From positions 1,488,001 to 1,552,000 of the forward strand of contig NZ_LR134327.1 of the NCBI RefSeq assembly GCF_900636915.1: 64,000 nucleotides of DNA. Reading direction: 5' to 3'. Below, in pieces: positions 1 through 9,114 of the stretch. Position numbers and translations under genes: made by a program. The notes under the pieces are model-generated. The model was given only the letters and a program-made list of their open reading frames with translations. It was not told the DNA's origin and did not search any database. The stretch's first letter is position 1; each line of letters starts with the position of its first letter. The DNA is from Aggregatibacter aphrophilus ATCC 33389 (lineage in GTDB: Bacteria; Pseudomonadota; Gammaproteobacteria; Enterobacterales; Pasteurellaceae).

Positions 1-314
1 ATCCGAAACGTAGTTTTTTCATTACCACTTTTGGTGCGGCATTATTGGTCGGCGCCACGATTCCGCAAACCGGCGCTATCGGCTTCATCGGCTTAATTGC
101 ACCGCATATTGCGCGGATTTTGCTAAAAAAACGCCCGTCACAGCTTTATGTCACCAGCGCGTTAATTGGCGCATTGCTATTATTGGCAGCAGATTTAAGC
201 GTGCAATATATTCCGCTTTTCTCTCATATCTACATTGGCACGCTCACCGCCATCATCGGCGCACCGTGTTTGATTTGGATTTTATTGACGGAACAACGGA
301 GATTGGCAAGGTAA
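1..314 (+). CDS. FecCD-family ABC transporter permease, C-terminal fragment
   Basis: This is the 3' end of a gene that begins before the window; the reading frame is open from base 3 without a start. The visible ~104 residues contain the FecCD hallmark 'GFIGLIAPHIAR' followed by two hydrophobic segments. In this family (FecCD, BtuC, FepD, HmuU) that stretch forms the coupling region that contacts the ATPase. It would be the inner-membrane channel of an importer for ferric siderophore, heme or cobalamin. The ATPase gene follows after 4 bases, so the two are co-transcribed. The substrate cannot be told because the binding protein and most of the permease lie outside the window. Confidence 0.85.
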   Translation, partial: PKRSFFITTFGAALLVGATIPQTGAIGFIGLIAPHIARILLKKRPSQLYVTSALIGALLLLAADLSVQYIPLFSHIYIGTLTAIIGAPCLIWILLTEQRRLAR

Positions 315-318
315 CTTT

Positions 319-1068
319 ATGATTAAAATCGAGAATCTCTCCCAAGCTTATGGTTTAACCAACGTCAGCTGTCAAATTCCACAAGGCAAATTGGTCGGTA
401 TTATGGGAGCAAATGGCGCAGGCAAATCTACCTTGCTCAAAAGTATTGCAGGCATTCTGCCGATTTCAAGCGGTGACATTTGGCTTGGCGAACACAAATT
501 AAGCGCCATGACCGCCACGCAAAAAAGCCAACAGTTGGCTTACCTTGCGCAAAGCACCGAGATTCATTGGGATCTCTCCGTGCATGACGTTATCGCGCTG
601 GGGTTGTCACAGACATTGGCCTATGCCAAAGAACAGGAAAAAGTACGGTCGATTTCTGAAACGTTTTCTGTTACTCATTTATTAGATAAACCTTTCCAAC
701 AACTTTCCGGCGGCGAAAAAGCCCGCGTGCAGCTTGCCCGTTGTTGCATTAAAGAGGCGCCCCTATTGCTTGCCGATGAACCCATTGCTTCACTCGATCC
801 TTACTACCAAATCGACATCATGGAACAGATCAAATCTCTCACCCCAGCGCATACTTGCGTGGTGGCGATTCATCATCTTTCTTTGGCGTACAAATTCTGT
901 GATGAAGTGATTTTGCTCAATAAAGGCAACGTGATTGCCTGTGGAGAAACTCAAACGGTGTTAAACGCGGAAAATCTCGCGAAAGCGTTAGGCGTGAGGG
1001 TAGAAGTTGATCCTGAGAAACAGGAAATTTTTGGAATAGAGAAGTTGGAAAAACCTATCCAAAGGTAG
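319..1068 (+). CDS. ABC transporter ATP-binding protein, iron/heme/siderophore type
   Basis: This 249-residue ATPase has Walker A GANGAGKST near residues 29-37, a Q-loop, the signature LSGGEKARVQLARC near 128, Walker B LLLADEPIASLDP near 150 and the H-loop histidine in AIHH. Length and sequence match FecE/FepC/HmuV proteins that power FecCD permeases from the cytoplasmic side. It lies 4 bases after the permease stop and is the last gene of the operon; a USS-bearing repeat follows. Substrate is unassigned. Family membership is clear; heme, siderophore or B12 import cannot be separated from this fragment. Confidence 0.88.
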   Translation: MIKIENLSQAYGLTNVSCQIPQGKLVGIMGANGAGKSTLLKSIAGILPISSGDIWLGEHKLSAMTATQKSQQLAYLAQSTEIHWDLSVHDVIALGLSQTLAYAKEQEKVRSISETFSVTHLLDKPFQQLSGGEKARVQLARCCIKEAPLLLADEPIASLDPYYQIDIMEQIKSLTPAHTCVVAIHHLSLAYKFCDEVILLNKGNVIACGETQTVLNAENLAKALGVRVEVDPEKQEIFGIEKLEKPIQR

Positions 1069-1176
1069 GGCACAAGAAGCCTCAAAAAAGATGAAATTTT
1101 TTACTCATACATCACTTTACTGAGTTATTCGCACCTTCAGATTTTGTCACCGCACTTTAGACAGTTGATTCTTATC

Positions 1177-1281
1177 CTGGCGCACGTTTTCCAATGTGTG
1201 CTCTAGAAATCAAATAAAGTGCGGTTCATTTTTCATGTGTTTTTGTTGAAATAAGGCACACGCTAGGAAGCGTGCACCATC
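1177..1281 (+). repeat. USS-bearing double-hairpin repeat, copy A
   Basis: First of four direct copies of a ~105-bp element (others at 1941, 2997 and 3210). It consists of a left imperfect palindrome (CTGGCGCACG...GTGTGC), a middle AT-rich part containing AAAGTGCGGT, and a right imperfect palindrome (GGCACACGCT...AGCGTGCACC). This copy is the most diverged, especially in its left palindrome. A reverse-oriented USS lies about 25 bases upstream. It sits between the ABC operon and the 1294-1761 gene. Confidence 0.85.
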
Positions 1282-1293
1282 AAGCAAACCAAT

Positions 1294-1761
1294 CTATCCG
1301 CCCCGGCAATTCAACCAAGCCTTTCGTGTGCCTTGATAGTTTTTGTAATAAACGGAACTATGTTCACGCGCCACCAAATCAACAGTGCTTCCATGAATAG
1401 GGTTGTAGGATTGATAAAGCACTTCAAAACGGCTACCGCGCGCATTTAATGCTCTATTCGCAAGATGATCAAACGGTATCGCATTGCCGCCATCCAGTTG
1501 GAAATAAAAACCGAAATTATCTTTCATTCGACTCTCTACTGAGAGGGGAAAGTAGGTTGCCAAATAAGAGGTTGACCCCGTTTCAGAGTTTTTACAACGA
1601 TAATGGTATCGCTTGTAATTAAGGGCATTATTTAATTCCGCTTGGCTAATATTATTCTTTAAAAATCTAGTTTTAAGCGTTTTTTTTGGGGGAGACGTTG
1701 TTGTACATGCAAATAAACTCACCAACGCCGTGGTGAATAGCATCATTTTAAGTTTGTTCAT
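1294..1761 (-). CDS. Hypothetical lipoprotein, possibly MliC-like
   Basis: A 155-residue protein with a lipoprotein signal peptide: basic N-terminus, hydrophobic stretch and lipobox LFAC with Cys19, so it is probably lipid-anchored after export. The mature part has two widely spaced cysteines (in 'YRC' and a C-terminal 'LNC'), aromatic residues and a predicted beta-rich pattern. That arrangement recalls the MliC/PliC lysozyme-inhibitor fold (YxC ... C-terminal NC), but I cannot confirm it and the similarity is weak. The gene stands alone between repeat copies A and B on the strand opposite the iron transporter. It could equally be an unrelated surface lipoprotein. Confidence 0.6.
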   Translation of the reverse strand: MNKLKMMLFTTALVSLFACTTTSPPKKTLKTRFLKNNISQAELNNALNYKRYHYRCKNSETGSTSYLATYFPLSVESRMKDNFGFYFQLDGGNAIPFDHLANRALNARGSRFEVLYQSYNPIHGSTVDLVAREHSSVYYKNYQGTRKAWLNCRGG

Positions 1762-1940
1762 GGTATCAATTCCGAGAGAAGTGTGACTTAAAGGTAGTCA
1801 CAAGTACGAGAGTTCAATTGTTGAGACTACCGGTTTTCGGAATGGTTCTTAGAAAGTTTTGCAATGAGGTTCTGATGTGTTTTTTGGAGATAAATTGGAA
1901 ATCAATCACCAAAATTAATTGGAATCATGGCGCTATTCTG

Positions 1941-2046
1941 CCGGCGCGCGTTTCCTAACGCGTGCCCTAGAAAGTAAATAAAGTGCGGTCAGTTTTTCAG
2001 GTGTTTTTTAGTGAAATTAGGCACACGCTGGGAAGCGCGCGCCATC
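1941..2046 (+). repeat. USS-bearing double-hairpin repeat, copy B
   Basis: Second direct copy of the ~105-bp element. The left hairpin GGCGCGCG/CGCGTGCC has an 8-base loop, the middle contains AAAGTGCGGT, and the right hairpin is GGCACACGCT/AGCGCGCGCC. It separates the 1294-1761 lipoprotein from the 2076-2852 gene. The rest of the 315-base gap (1762-2075) holds no recognisable gene. Confidence 0.88.
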
Positions 2047-2075
2047 AAATGAATATTAAAAAAAGTGGATGTTAA

Positions 2076-2852
2076 TTACCCAATTTTATCTCTTAAAGCA
2101 TATAGATAAATAGGAAGCCATATTGGTGCGGTAATGATTATTAGACCCTCTTTGGCAGCATCTTTGATGAACTTTTTTGTGTTATCCCAGTTTTCTAACC
2201 AAATGTCTGTATCAGTTTTTGGACGAAAATTAGAAACCGTTGATTTAATTGGCATCGGGAGCGAGTTGTTTTTCAAAATTTTATCGCGGTCACTCAGTTT
2301 TACTATATGTCCATTAATCGTATGTCGGTCAATATAAAATGAAATGCTAGTCCTAGGCTTATTTTCTTCACATTCAGAAGGTTCTTTATGGAAAAAATCT
2401 TCTGCAAAGCAGCTACCATCGCCATAAAAGATCCGCCAGCGTTGATCTAATCCATTCACACTATGACGAAGCGTATTAAGATGTTGAATTGGTACCTCAA
2501 GATTATATTCTAATTGAACGATGTTATTGCTACGGTCTGCAAAAAATCTAATAGAGAGATCATGTGTTTCGTTATTATTTTTTAAAATTGAAGTCATGTA
2601 TTCAGGTTGCAACAAAGGTTGTAGGTAACGTGCTTCAACATCTGAAAATTCATAGTCTTCGTTATCGCTGAGTAGATAAATTTTATTATCCGGCGCTTTA
2701 ACGATATCTCGAATTAATATTTCTTCGTAATCCAAATAGAACATATTGGAATGGGTAAAAAAGTCATCTGTATTCTGATCAGTAGGGAGAGTATTAGTAT
2801 TAAAGAAAACTAATAAAAATAGGCAAGCACAAAATATTATAATTTTTTTCAT
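2076..2852 (-). CDS. Hypothetical exported/membrane protein
   Basis: I do not recognise this 258-residue protein. It starts with a plausible signal sequence or membrane anchor (two lysines, then about 18 hydrophobic residues). The middle is polar and acidic, with a small cluster of cysteines near residues 148-162. A second hydrophobic stretch near the C-terminus (IIITAPIWLPIYLYAL) could be a membrane segment. The ATG at 2852 is preceded by an AAGGAA-like ribosome site. The gene is AT-rich compared with metH and lolCDE and is flanked by repeat copies B and C, which suggests an accessory gene. No function is proposed. Confidence 0.6.
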   Translation of the reverse strand: MKKIIIFCACLFLLVFFNTNTLPTDQNTDDFFTHSNMFYLDYEEILIRDIVKAPDNKIYLLSDNEDYEFSDVEARYLQPLLQPEYMTSILKNNNETHDLSIRFFADRSNNIVQLEYNLEVPIQHLNTLRHSVNGLDQRWRIFYGDGSCFAEDFFHKEPSECEENKPRTSISFYIDRHTINGHIVKLSDRDKILKNNSLPMPIKSTVSNFRPKTDTDIWLENWDNTKKFIKDAAKEGLIIITAPIWLPIYLYALRDKIG

Positions 2853-2996
2853 AGAGTTCCTTACAAGTCGTTAAATTTAAAAAGAATTTTACTTAATCAA
2901 AAATTATTTTGCTATTTATTTTTAGGACATACTTTTTTCAATGTTAGAGTTAGAGATTAAAAAGTGCGGGAGAGAATTATTCACTAAACTTATATG

Positions 2997-3103
2997 TTGG
3001 TGCGCGTTTCCTAACGCGTGCCTTGGAAATTAAATTAAAGTGCGGTTGATTTTTGAAGTGTTTTTTAGTGAAATTAGGCACATGCTGTGAAGCGTGCGCC
3101 ATC
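2997..3103 (+). repeat. USS-bearing double-hairpin repeat, copy C
   Basis: Third direct copy. The left hairpin begins TTGGTGCGCG, the centre has TTAAAGTGCGGT and the right hairpin is GGCACATGCT/AGCGTGCGCC. The 480-base stretch 2853-3331 holds only this copy, copy D, and a reverse USS at about 3182-3191; I see no convincing gene in it. Confidence 0.88.
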
Positions 3104-3209
3104 AGGGGGGATTGATGGGATTGAAGTGATTTATGTGGTGGATTGGTTGCTACAATAAATCTAAAAACGTTGAAAATTTTCACCGCACTTTTAGTGATTA
3201 ATGTTTATG

Positions 3210-3314
3210 CTGGCGCGCGTTTTCTAACGCGTGCCTTGGAAATTAAATAAAGTGCGGTTGATTTTTGAAATGTTTCTATTGGAATTAGGCACACGTTGGG
3301 AAGCGTGCGCTATC
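3210..3314 (+). repeat. USS-bearing double-hairpin repeat, copy D
   Basis: Fourth direct copy, ending 17 bases before the start codon of the OLD-family nuclease gene. The left hairpin is GGCGCGCG/CGCGTGCC, the centre is AAAGTGCGGT and the right hairpin is GGCACACGTT/AGCGTGCGCT. A reverse USS lies just upstream at 3182-3191, as also upstream of copy A. The right palindrome would form a stem-loop close to the ribosome site of the nuclease mRNA. Confidence 0.88.
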
Positions 3315-3331
3315 GTGAGGGAAAAATAACA

Positions 3332-5011
3332 ATGTTAAATAAGATAAGGTTTAAATCAGGAATCAATCCGTCATCAACTGTTGGATTAGAATTGAACTTA
3401 AGTCCAGTTACCGTTTTTATTGGACCAAATAACAGTGGAAAATCACAGGCTTTAATCGAGATAGAAAGATGGGTTACTGAAGGAATAAAAGAATTTTCTA
3501 AAATTCTAGAATTTATAGAATTTAAATGTTTTGGTGAGCAGGAAGTGATTTGTGAACTATTAAATAGAATTAAGTTACCAGACTCTATTGAGAATAGAAA
3601 GCATAGTGAAGAATATGAATATATAGGGAAGTATCAAAATAATAGGCAAATATATATTCCTAGCCTAATTAAGCATGCCTCTAATCCTAATGAGATTACA
3701 GATGGATATTCAGATCTATTTTATATGCTTTCTTGTTACACATTAAGGTTGGATGGTTATAATCGATTATCTTTAATTAATCCTCAGCAGTGTGGTGATT
3801 TGCTCGAAAAACCAATAAATAATTTTTCAAAATTATTTATTGATGAGGAATTAATGAATAAAGTAAGAACCGTAGTCTTTGACTCATTTAAGAAATATTT
3901 AGTACTTGATCCAACTCATTCAGGGTATTTGAGATTAAGATTATCTTCCGTAGAACCTGCAAATAATATTGAAAAGAGCTTAACAAGTGAAGCAAGAGAA
4001 TTTCATAAGAATGCCACAATTATTGAAGATGCAAGTGATGGGGTAAAGGCTTTCATTGGAATAATAATATCATTGATTGCTGATGAATCTAAACTGATTT
4101 TAATTGATGAACCAGAAGCGTTCTTACATCCTACACTATCCTATAAATTAGGGAAAGAAATAACTTCTTTTGTAAATGATAAACAAAGATTATTTATTTC
4201 TACACATAGTGCTAATTTTTTAATGGGATGCGTACAAAATAATATTGGATTAAACATAGTTAGGTTAACTTATGATGTACAAGGTTCAACGGCTAGAGTA
4301 TTAACACAAGATAAATTAAAGCCATTAATGCAAAACCCCTTATTACGTTCGATTGGTGTTTTTAATGCTCTTTTTTATAATGCTGTTGTGGTTACTGAAG
4401 CTGATGCTGATAGAGCTTTTTATCAAGAAATAAATGAACGTCTACTAAAAGATAAGGATCCAAGAGGTATTGAAGGATGTTTGTTTCTAAATGCTCAAAA
4501 TAAACAAACGGTTTGGGATATTGTTAAACCATTAAGAGAGTTAGGTATTCCTACTGTTGGGATTGTTGATATTGACGTAATTAAAGAAGGTGGAGATGTT
4601 TGGAATAAAGTGCTAAATGGAATATATTTGCCAGAACTCAGCCATGATTCTTATAGAACTAATAGAAGTAAATTAAAACAAGCTTTTGATAAAATTTTAG
4701 GAAAAGACATGAAACGTGATGGTGGAGTAAATTTACTAAATGGTTCTGAAAAAGACTTTTGTTTAGATTTTTTTAAAAATTTATCTGAGTATGGGTGTTT
4801 AGTTGTTCCTGTTGGTGAAATTGAAAAATGGTTAGAAAGTCTTGATATTGACCGTGGAAAGTCATCTTGGCTAAGGAGTATATTTGAGAAAATGGGAGAT
4901 AATCCTGATTTAGATGAATATGTTAGACCTGCTAATGGAGATGTATGGGATTTTATAGGGGAAGCATCTAAATGGATTAATGCCCCAAACAAAAAAGGTA
5001 TCCCTGAATAA
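3332..5011 (+). CDS. OLD-family ATP-dependent nuclease (ABC-type ATPase + TOPRIM)
   Basis: A 559-residue protein. The N-terminal half is an SMC/ABC-like ATPase: Walker A GPNNSGKS (31-38), a degenerate signature DASDGVKA (233-240), Walker B LILIDEPEAFLHP (255-267) and the H-loop THS (291-293). The C-terminal half is a TOPRIM domain with the glutamate in TEADAD (E356) and an acidic pair in VDID (D413, D415). This is the architecture of OLD and GajA-type anti-phage nucleases. No GajB-like helicase or other partner is adjacent, so it looks like a stand-alone OLD. I chose the ATG at 3332, with GAGGG upstream; an in-frame TTG at 3296 lies inside repeat D. The gene is clearly more AT-rich than metH next door, suggesting transfer. 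Confidence 0.85.
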   Translation: MLNKIRFKSGINPSSTVGLELNLSPVTVFIGPNNSGKSQALIEIERWVTEGIKEFSKILEFIEFKCFGEQEVICELLNRIKLPDSIENRKHSEEYEYIGKYQNNRQIYIPSLIKHASNPNEITDGYSDLFYMLSCYTLRLDGYNRLSLINPQQCGDLLEKPINNFSKLFIDEELMNKVRTVVFDSFKKYLVLDPTHSGYLRLRLSSVEPANNIEKSLTSEAREFHKNATIIEDASDGVKAFIGIIISLIADESKLILIDEPEAFLHPTLSYKLGKEITSFVNDKQRLFISTHSANFLMGCVQNNIGLNIVRLTYDVQGSTARVLTQDKLKPLMQNPLLRSIGVFNALFYNAVVVTEADADRAFYQEINERLLKDKDPRGIEGCLFLNAQNKQTVWDIVKPLRELGIPTVGIVDIDVIKEGGDVWNKVLNGIYLPELSHDSYRTNRSKLKQAFDKILGKDMKRDGGVNLLNGSEKDFCLDFFKNLSEYGCLVVPVGEIEKWLESLDIDRGKSSWLRSIFEKMGDNPDLDEYVRPANGDVWDFIGEASKWINAPNKKGIPE

Positions 5012-5024
5012 ACTCTCTGATGAT

Positions 5025-5058
5025 AAAAATACCACCTAGTTAGAGGTGGTATTTTTTA
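5025..5058 (+). terminator. Rho-independent terminator after the OLD nuclease gene
   Basis: Perfect 9-bp stem ATACCACCT/AGGTGGTAT (5029-5037 with 5044-5052), 6-base loop, then a T-run. It lies 14 bases past the stop codon. Confidence 0.9.
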
Positions 5059-5059
5059 T

Positions 5060-5105
5060 TATAGCCAGCCAAAGTCTGGCTATAAAAACTATACGCTATG
5101 CGTAT
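5060..5105. other. Pair of palindromes between the nuclease gene and metH
   Basis: TATAGCCAG/CTGGCTATA (5060-5084) is followed by ATACGC/GCGTAT (5091-5105). A weaker CCTCG/CGAGG pair follows at about 5141-5162. They may serve as the metH terminator on the minus strand or be remnants of an inserted element. No gene is present in this 190-base gap. Confidence 0.5.
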
Positions 5106-5200
5106 GGAGCCAAATAGCTTAAGCGGTGAACAGAAAAAATCCTCGCTATATAATGAACGAGGCTGATAACCGAAATTCAACATATAGGAGGATTATAGTC

Positions 5201-8200
5201 CTATTTCATCACCACACCCAACCATTTCAACATCTCTCTCTCATCCCAACCTTTGCGTTTGGCATAATCTTGAGCTTGGTCTTCATCGATGCGACCTAAA
5301 GTGAAATAGTTGCTTGCAGGGTGGGTGAAGTACCAACCGCAGACGGAGGCCGCCGGCCACATGGCGTAGCTTTCGGTGAGTTTCATGCCGATGCGTTGTT
5401 CTACTCCTAATAAATCCCAAATCAAGGCTTTTTCGGTATGTTCCGGGCAGCTTGGATAACCCGGTGCAGGGCGGATGCCAACATAGTTTTCATTGATTAA
5501 ACCTTGGTTGTCGAATTCTTCTTGCGTGTAACCCCAAATACGGGTGCGGAGCTCAAAGTGCAAGTATTCCGCCATCGCTTCAGCGAGGCGATCGCCCACA
5601 GCTTGTAGCAAGATGGCGTTGTAGTCATCGCCGGCAGCTTTGTAGCCTTCCACTAGCTCCATTTCTTTAATGCCGGCACACACGGCGAACATCCCCATCC
5701 AGTCTTTTTTTCCGCTTTCGCGATCGGCGATAAAATCGCTTAAGGCAAAGTTAAATTGGCTTTTGCTGTTTTTGCCGCGTTCCGTTTGTTGGCGTAAACC
5801 GTAAGCGGTACCAATGGCTTGAGTGCGTTCTTCGTCAGCGAAAAGCACCACATCATCATCCACGCGTTCCGCAGGGAAAATACCTAAAATACCGCTTGGG
5901 TTGAGTTTGTGGTTTTGTTCGAAAGCATCTAACATCGCTTGCGCATCATTCCACACGCGGTGGGCTTCTTGTCCGCTTTCCGGATGATCAAAGGCATCCG
6001 GATAACCGCCCATCAAGCCCCATACACGGAAGAATGGCGACCAGTCGATAAATTTGCGCAGCTCGGCAATCGGTACGTTTTTAAATTCCACAATGCCGGT
6101 TTGTTTTGGCGTTGGTGGCACATAATCCGCCCATTCACCGCTAAAGCCGTCAAAACGGTTGGTGCGCGCTTCTTCAATGCTCAGTTGTTTACGCAACGGT
6201 TTGCGGTTGGCAAAAGATTGTTGGATTTTTTCGTAATCCTTCTTGAATTGTTCCCACAATGCAGCACGGCCTTCCGGATTCATCAATGTGGCACACACCG
6301 TTACCGCACGGGAGGCGTTTGAGGTATAAAATACGCCGTGTTGTTTGTATTTTGGATAAAGTTTAATGGCGGTATGTTCTTTAGAGGTGGTCGCACCACC
6401 AATCATCACAGGCAGATTTAAGCCTAAGCGAGTCATTTCCCCCAAGAAGTATTCCATCTCATCTAAAGAAGGGGTAATTAAACCACTTAACGCGATGATG
6501 TCCGCTTTTTCATCAATGGCAGTTTGAATGATTTTGTCTGCCGGCACCATGACGCCCAAGTCAATCACTTCAAAGTTATTGCATTGCATCACCACGCTTA
6601 CGATGTTTTTACCGATATCGTGCACATCGCCTTTCACGGTGGCGATCACCACTTTGCCGTTGCTGGAGCCTTTTTGTTTGGTGACGTTGATAAACGGCTC
6701 TAAATACGCCACGGATTGTTTCATCACGCGTGCGGATTTCACCACTTGCGGGAGGAACATTTTACCGTTGCCGAACAAATCGCCCACCACATCCATGCCT
6801 GCCATGAGCGGGCCTTCGATTACTTCTAACGGTGTAGGCAATTTTTGGCGGGCTTCTTCGGTGTCTTCAATGATGTGCGTAGTAATGCCTTTCACAAGGG
6901 CGTGTTTTAAGCGTTCTTCCACCGGCCAAGTGCGCCATTCGGCGACAGAATCCACCACACTTTCATCGTTGCCTTGGTTGCGATATTTTTCCGCAATATC
7001 CAATAAACGCTCTGTGCCATCCGGTGTGCGGTTTAAGACGGCGTCTTCAATCACATTGCGTAATTCAGGATCAAGATCGTCGTAAATCGCCAGCTGTCCT
7101 GCGTTCACAATTCCCATGTCCATGCCTTGTTTGATGGCGTAATAGAGGAAGACCGCATGAATGGCTTCACGCATAATGTTGTTGCCGCGGAAGGAGAAGG
7201 ACACGTTTGACACCCCGCCCGAGATTTTCGCGTGCGGTAACGAGCGTTTAATGCGACCTGTGGCGTTAATGAAATCCACGCCGTAGTTGTTGTGTTCTTC
7301 AATCCCAGTGCCGATGGCGAAAATATTCGGGTCGAAAATAATGTCTTCCGGCGGGAAACCTACTTGGTTGACTAAGATGTTATAGGCACGGGTACAGATT
7401 TCCACTTTGCGATCTTCGGTATCCGCTTGTCCGACTTCATCGAATGCCATTACCACCATAGCAGCACCGTATTTACGCACCAGTTTGGCGTGTTCGATAA
7501 AGAGCTCTTCGCCTTCTTTCAAAGAGATGGAGTTCACAATCGGTTTGCCTTGCACCGATTGCAAGCCCGCCTCAATCACTTCCCATTTGGAGGAGTCGAT
7601 CATCACTGGCACTTTGGCTGCATCGGGTTCGGTCGCCATAATGTTGAGAAAACGGGTCATACATTTTTTGCCGTCGAGCAATGCTTCGTCCATGTTCACG
7701 TCGATGACTTGCGCGCCGTTTTCTACTTGGTCGATGGCAATTTCGATGGCTTCGGCAAATTTGTCTTCTTTAATTAAGCGTTTGAATTTTGCCGAGCCTG
7801 TCACGTTATTACGTTCGCCCACATTCACGAACAGGCTTTCATCATCAATGTTGAGCGGTTCTAAACCCGATAAACGCATGGCGGTTTTTATTTGTGGCAA
7901 TTTGCGTGGCGGAATGTTTTTTACCGCTTCAGCAAAGGCTTTGATGTGTTCCGGTGTGGTGCCGCAACAGCCGCCGATAATGTTCACAAAGCCGCTTTCC
8001 GCCCATTCTTTCAGTTGCGCTGCCATGTCTTCTGCACCGAGATCATAGCCGCTGAAGGCATTTGGCAAGCCCGCGTTTGGGTGAACGGAAACATAGGTTT
8101 CACTGATTTTAGAGAGTTGTTCAACATACTGGCGTAATTCTTTTGGGCCTAACGCACAGTTCAAACCAAAAGTCAGCGGTTTCGCGTGGCGCAGAGAGTT

Positions 8201-8890
8201 GTAGAACGCTTCAGTAGTTTGTCCGGAAAGGGTACGACCAGAAGCATCGGTAATGGTGCCGGAAATCATAATCGGCAATTCCACACCTAATTCTTCAAAT
8301 ACGGTTTCAATGGCGAAAATGGCGGCTTTGGCATTTAGCGTGTCGAAAATGGTTTCGATCATAATTAAATCGGCACCGCCTTTGATTAAGCCGCGCGAGG
8401 CTTCAGAATAGGCATCCACCAATTCCATAAAGGTGACGTTACGGAAACCCGGATCGTTTACGTTTGGAGAAATGGACGCAGTGCGGTTAGTCGGGCCGAG
8501 AATACCCGCGACGAATCTTGGTTTTTTCGGCGTGCTGTATTTATCTGCCGCCAAACGAGCCAGTTTCGCGCCGGCAAAGTTGAGCTCGTAAGCAATAGAT
8601 TGCAAGTCGTAATCCGCTTGCGCAATAGTGGTGGAGCTGAATGTATTGGTTTCAATAATGTCCGCGCCGGCTTCTAAGTATTTTTCGTGAATGGCGGAAA
8701 TGAGTAACGGTTGGGTGAGGGTTAGCAAATCATTATTGCCACGTAAATCGATCGCACTTTTAGCAAAGCGTTCGCCCCTGAAATCAGTTTCGGTGAGTTT
8801 ATATTTTTGAATCATCGTTCCCATAGCGCCGTCTAAAATGAGGATACGTTCGGCAAGGGATTTTTTAAGTAATTCGGTTGTGTTTTTCAC
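5201..8890 (-). CDS. metH: Cobalamin-dependent methionine synthase
   Basis: This 1229-residue enzyme transfers a methyl group from 5-methyltetrahydrofolate to homocysteine through methylcobalamin, the last step of methionine synthesis in the cytoplasm. It has the full four-module order. The homocysteine domain carries the zinc ligands (GLNCALG and GGCCGTT, near 245 and 310). A pterin-binding domain, the B12 cap and Rossmann domain with cobalt-ligand motif DVHDIGKN (near 757), and the C-terminal AdoMet activation domain with the late [12 protein letters not shown] motif follow. The length matches E. coli MetH (1227). It is monocistronic. I saw no cobalamin riboswitch upstream. Its presence implies access to B12. 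Confidence 0.97.
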   Translation of the reverse strand: MKNTTELLKKSLAERILILDGAMGTMIQKYKLTETDFRGERFAKSAIDLRGNNDLLTLTQPLLISAIHEKYLEAGADIIETNTFSSTTIAQADYDLQSIAYELNFAGAKLARLAADKYSTPKKPRFVAGILGPTNRTASISPNVNDPGFRNVTFMELVDAYSEASRGLIKGGADLIMIETIFDTLNAKAAIFAIETVFEELGVELPIMISGTITDASGRTLSGQTTEAFYNSLRHAKPLTFGLNCALGPKELRQYVEQLSKISETYVSVHPNAGLPNAFSGYDLGAEDMAAQLKEWAESGFVNIIGGCCGTTPEHIKAFAEAVKNIPPRKLPQIKTAMRLSGLEPLNIDDESLFVNVGERNNVTGSAKFKRLIKEDKFAEAIEIAIDQVENGAQVIDVNMDEALLDGKKCMTRFLNIMATEPDAAKVPVMIDSSKWEVIEAGLQSVQGKPIVNSISLKEGEELFIEHAKLVRKYGAAMVVMAFDEVGQADTEDRKVEICTRAYNILVNQVGFPPEDIIFDPNIFAIGTGIEEHNNYGVDFINATGRIKRSLPHAKISGGVSNVSFSFRGNNIMREAIHAVFLYYAIKQGMDMGIVNAGQLAIYDDLDPELRNVIEDAVLNRTPDGTERLLDIAEKYRNQGNDESVVDSVAEWRTWPVEERLKHALVKGITTHIIEDTEEARQKLPTPLEVIEGPLMAGMDVVGDLFGNGKMFLPQVVKSARVMKQSVAYLEPFINVTKQKGSSNGKVVIATVKGDVHDIGKNIVSVVMQCNNFEVIDLGVMVPADKIIQTAIDEKADIIALSGLITPSLDEMEYFLGEMTRLGLNLPVMIGGATTSKEHTAIKLYPKYKQHGVFYTSNASRAVTVCATLMNPEGRAALWEQFKKDYEKIQQSFANRKPLRKQLSIEEARTNRFDGFSGEWADYVPPTPKQTGIVEFKNVPIAELRKFIDWSPFFRVWGLMGGYPDAFDHPESGQEAHRVWNDAQAMLDAFEQNHKLNPSGILGIFPAERVDDDVVLFADEERTQAIGTAYGLRQQTERGKNSKSQFNFALSDFIADRESGKKDWMGMFAVCAGIKEMELVEGYKAAGDDYNAILLQAVGDRLAEAMAEYLHFELRTRIWGYTQEEFDNQGLINENYVGIRPAPGYPSCPEHTEKALIWDLLGVEQRIGMKLTESYAMWPAASVCGWYFTHPASNYFTLGRIDEDQAQDYAKRKGWDEREMLKWLGVVMK

Positions 8891-9055
8891 TGTGGGTTTC
8901 CATTAATTATGTGTGATAAATAAATGCGGTGAATAGTAGGAATATGCGCCTGCGCTGTCAAATGTTATCTATATAAAGTGCGGTCATTTTTTACCGCGTT
9001 TTTCTGTTTCTGTGAGATAGGGGAGAATTCTTTGTCGATTTTCTGCTTTTTATCT

Positions 9056-9086
9056 CGGGCTATGCTAAACTAGCCCGCAATTTTTT
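9056..9086 (+). promoter_or_regulatory. Hairpin and -10-like sequence upstream of lolC
   Basis: CGGGCTA/TAGCCCG (9056-9062 with 9071-9077) encloses a TGCTAAACT extended -10-like sequence and is followed by six T's. It could be the lolC promoter or a terminator-like hairpin; sequence alone does not decide. A USS lies at about 8977-8986. Confidence 0.4.
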
Positions 9087-9114
9087 CCCTAATTTTAATT
9101 AGTTTTAATCAGTT

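Noticed and set aside
2977..3183. Small minus-strand frame of 68 codons
   Set aside because: It is formed by repeat C and flanking low-complexity DNA, with no ribosome site or recognisable domain.
1177..3314. CRISPR array
   Set aside because: Four ~105-bp repeats spaced hundreds of bases apart with genes between, no short regular spacers and no cas genes.
3296..3331. Upstream TTG start for the OLD-family gene
   Set aside because: The extension lies inside repeat copy D and has no ribosome site; the ATG at 3332 has one.
3332..5011. Gabija (GajAB) defence system
   Set aside because: No UvrD-like GajB helicase gene is next to the OLD-type gene on either strand.
1177..5011. Class 1-type integron
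   Set aside because: No integrase gene in the window, the genes are not all in one orientation, and the repeats lack recognisable attC R'/R'' core sites. I kept only the looser cassette hypothesis.
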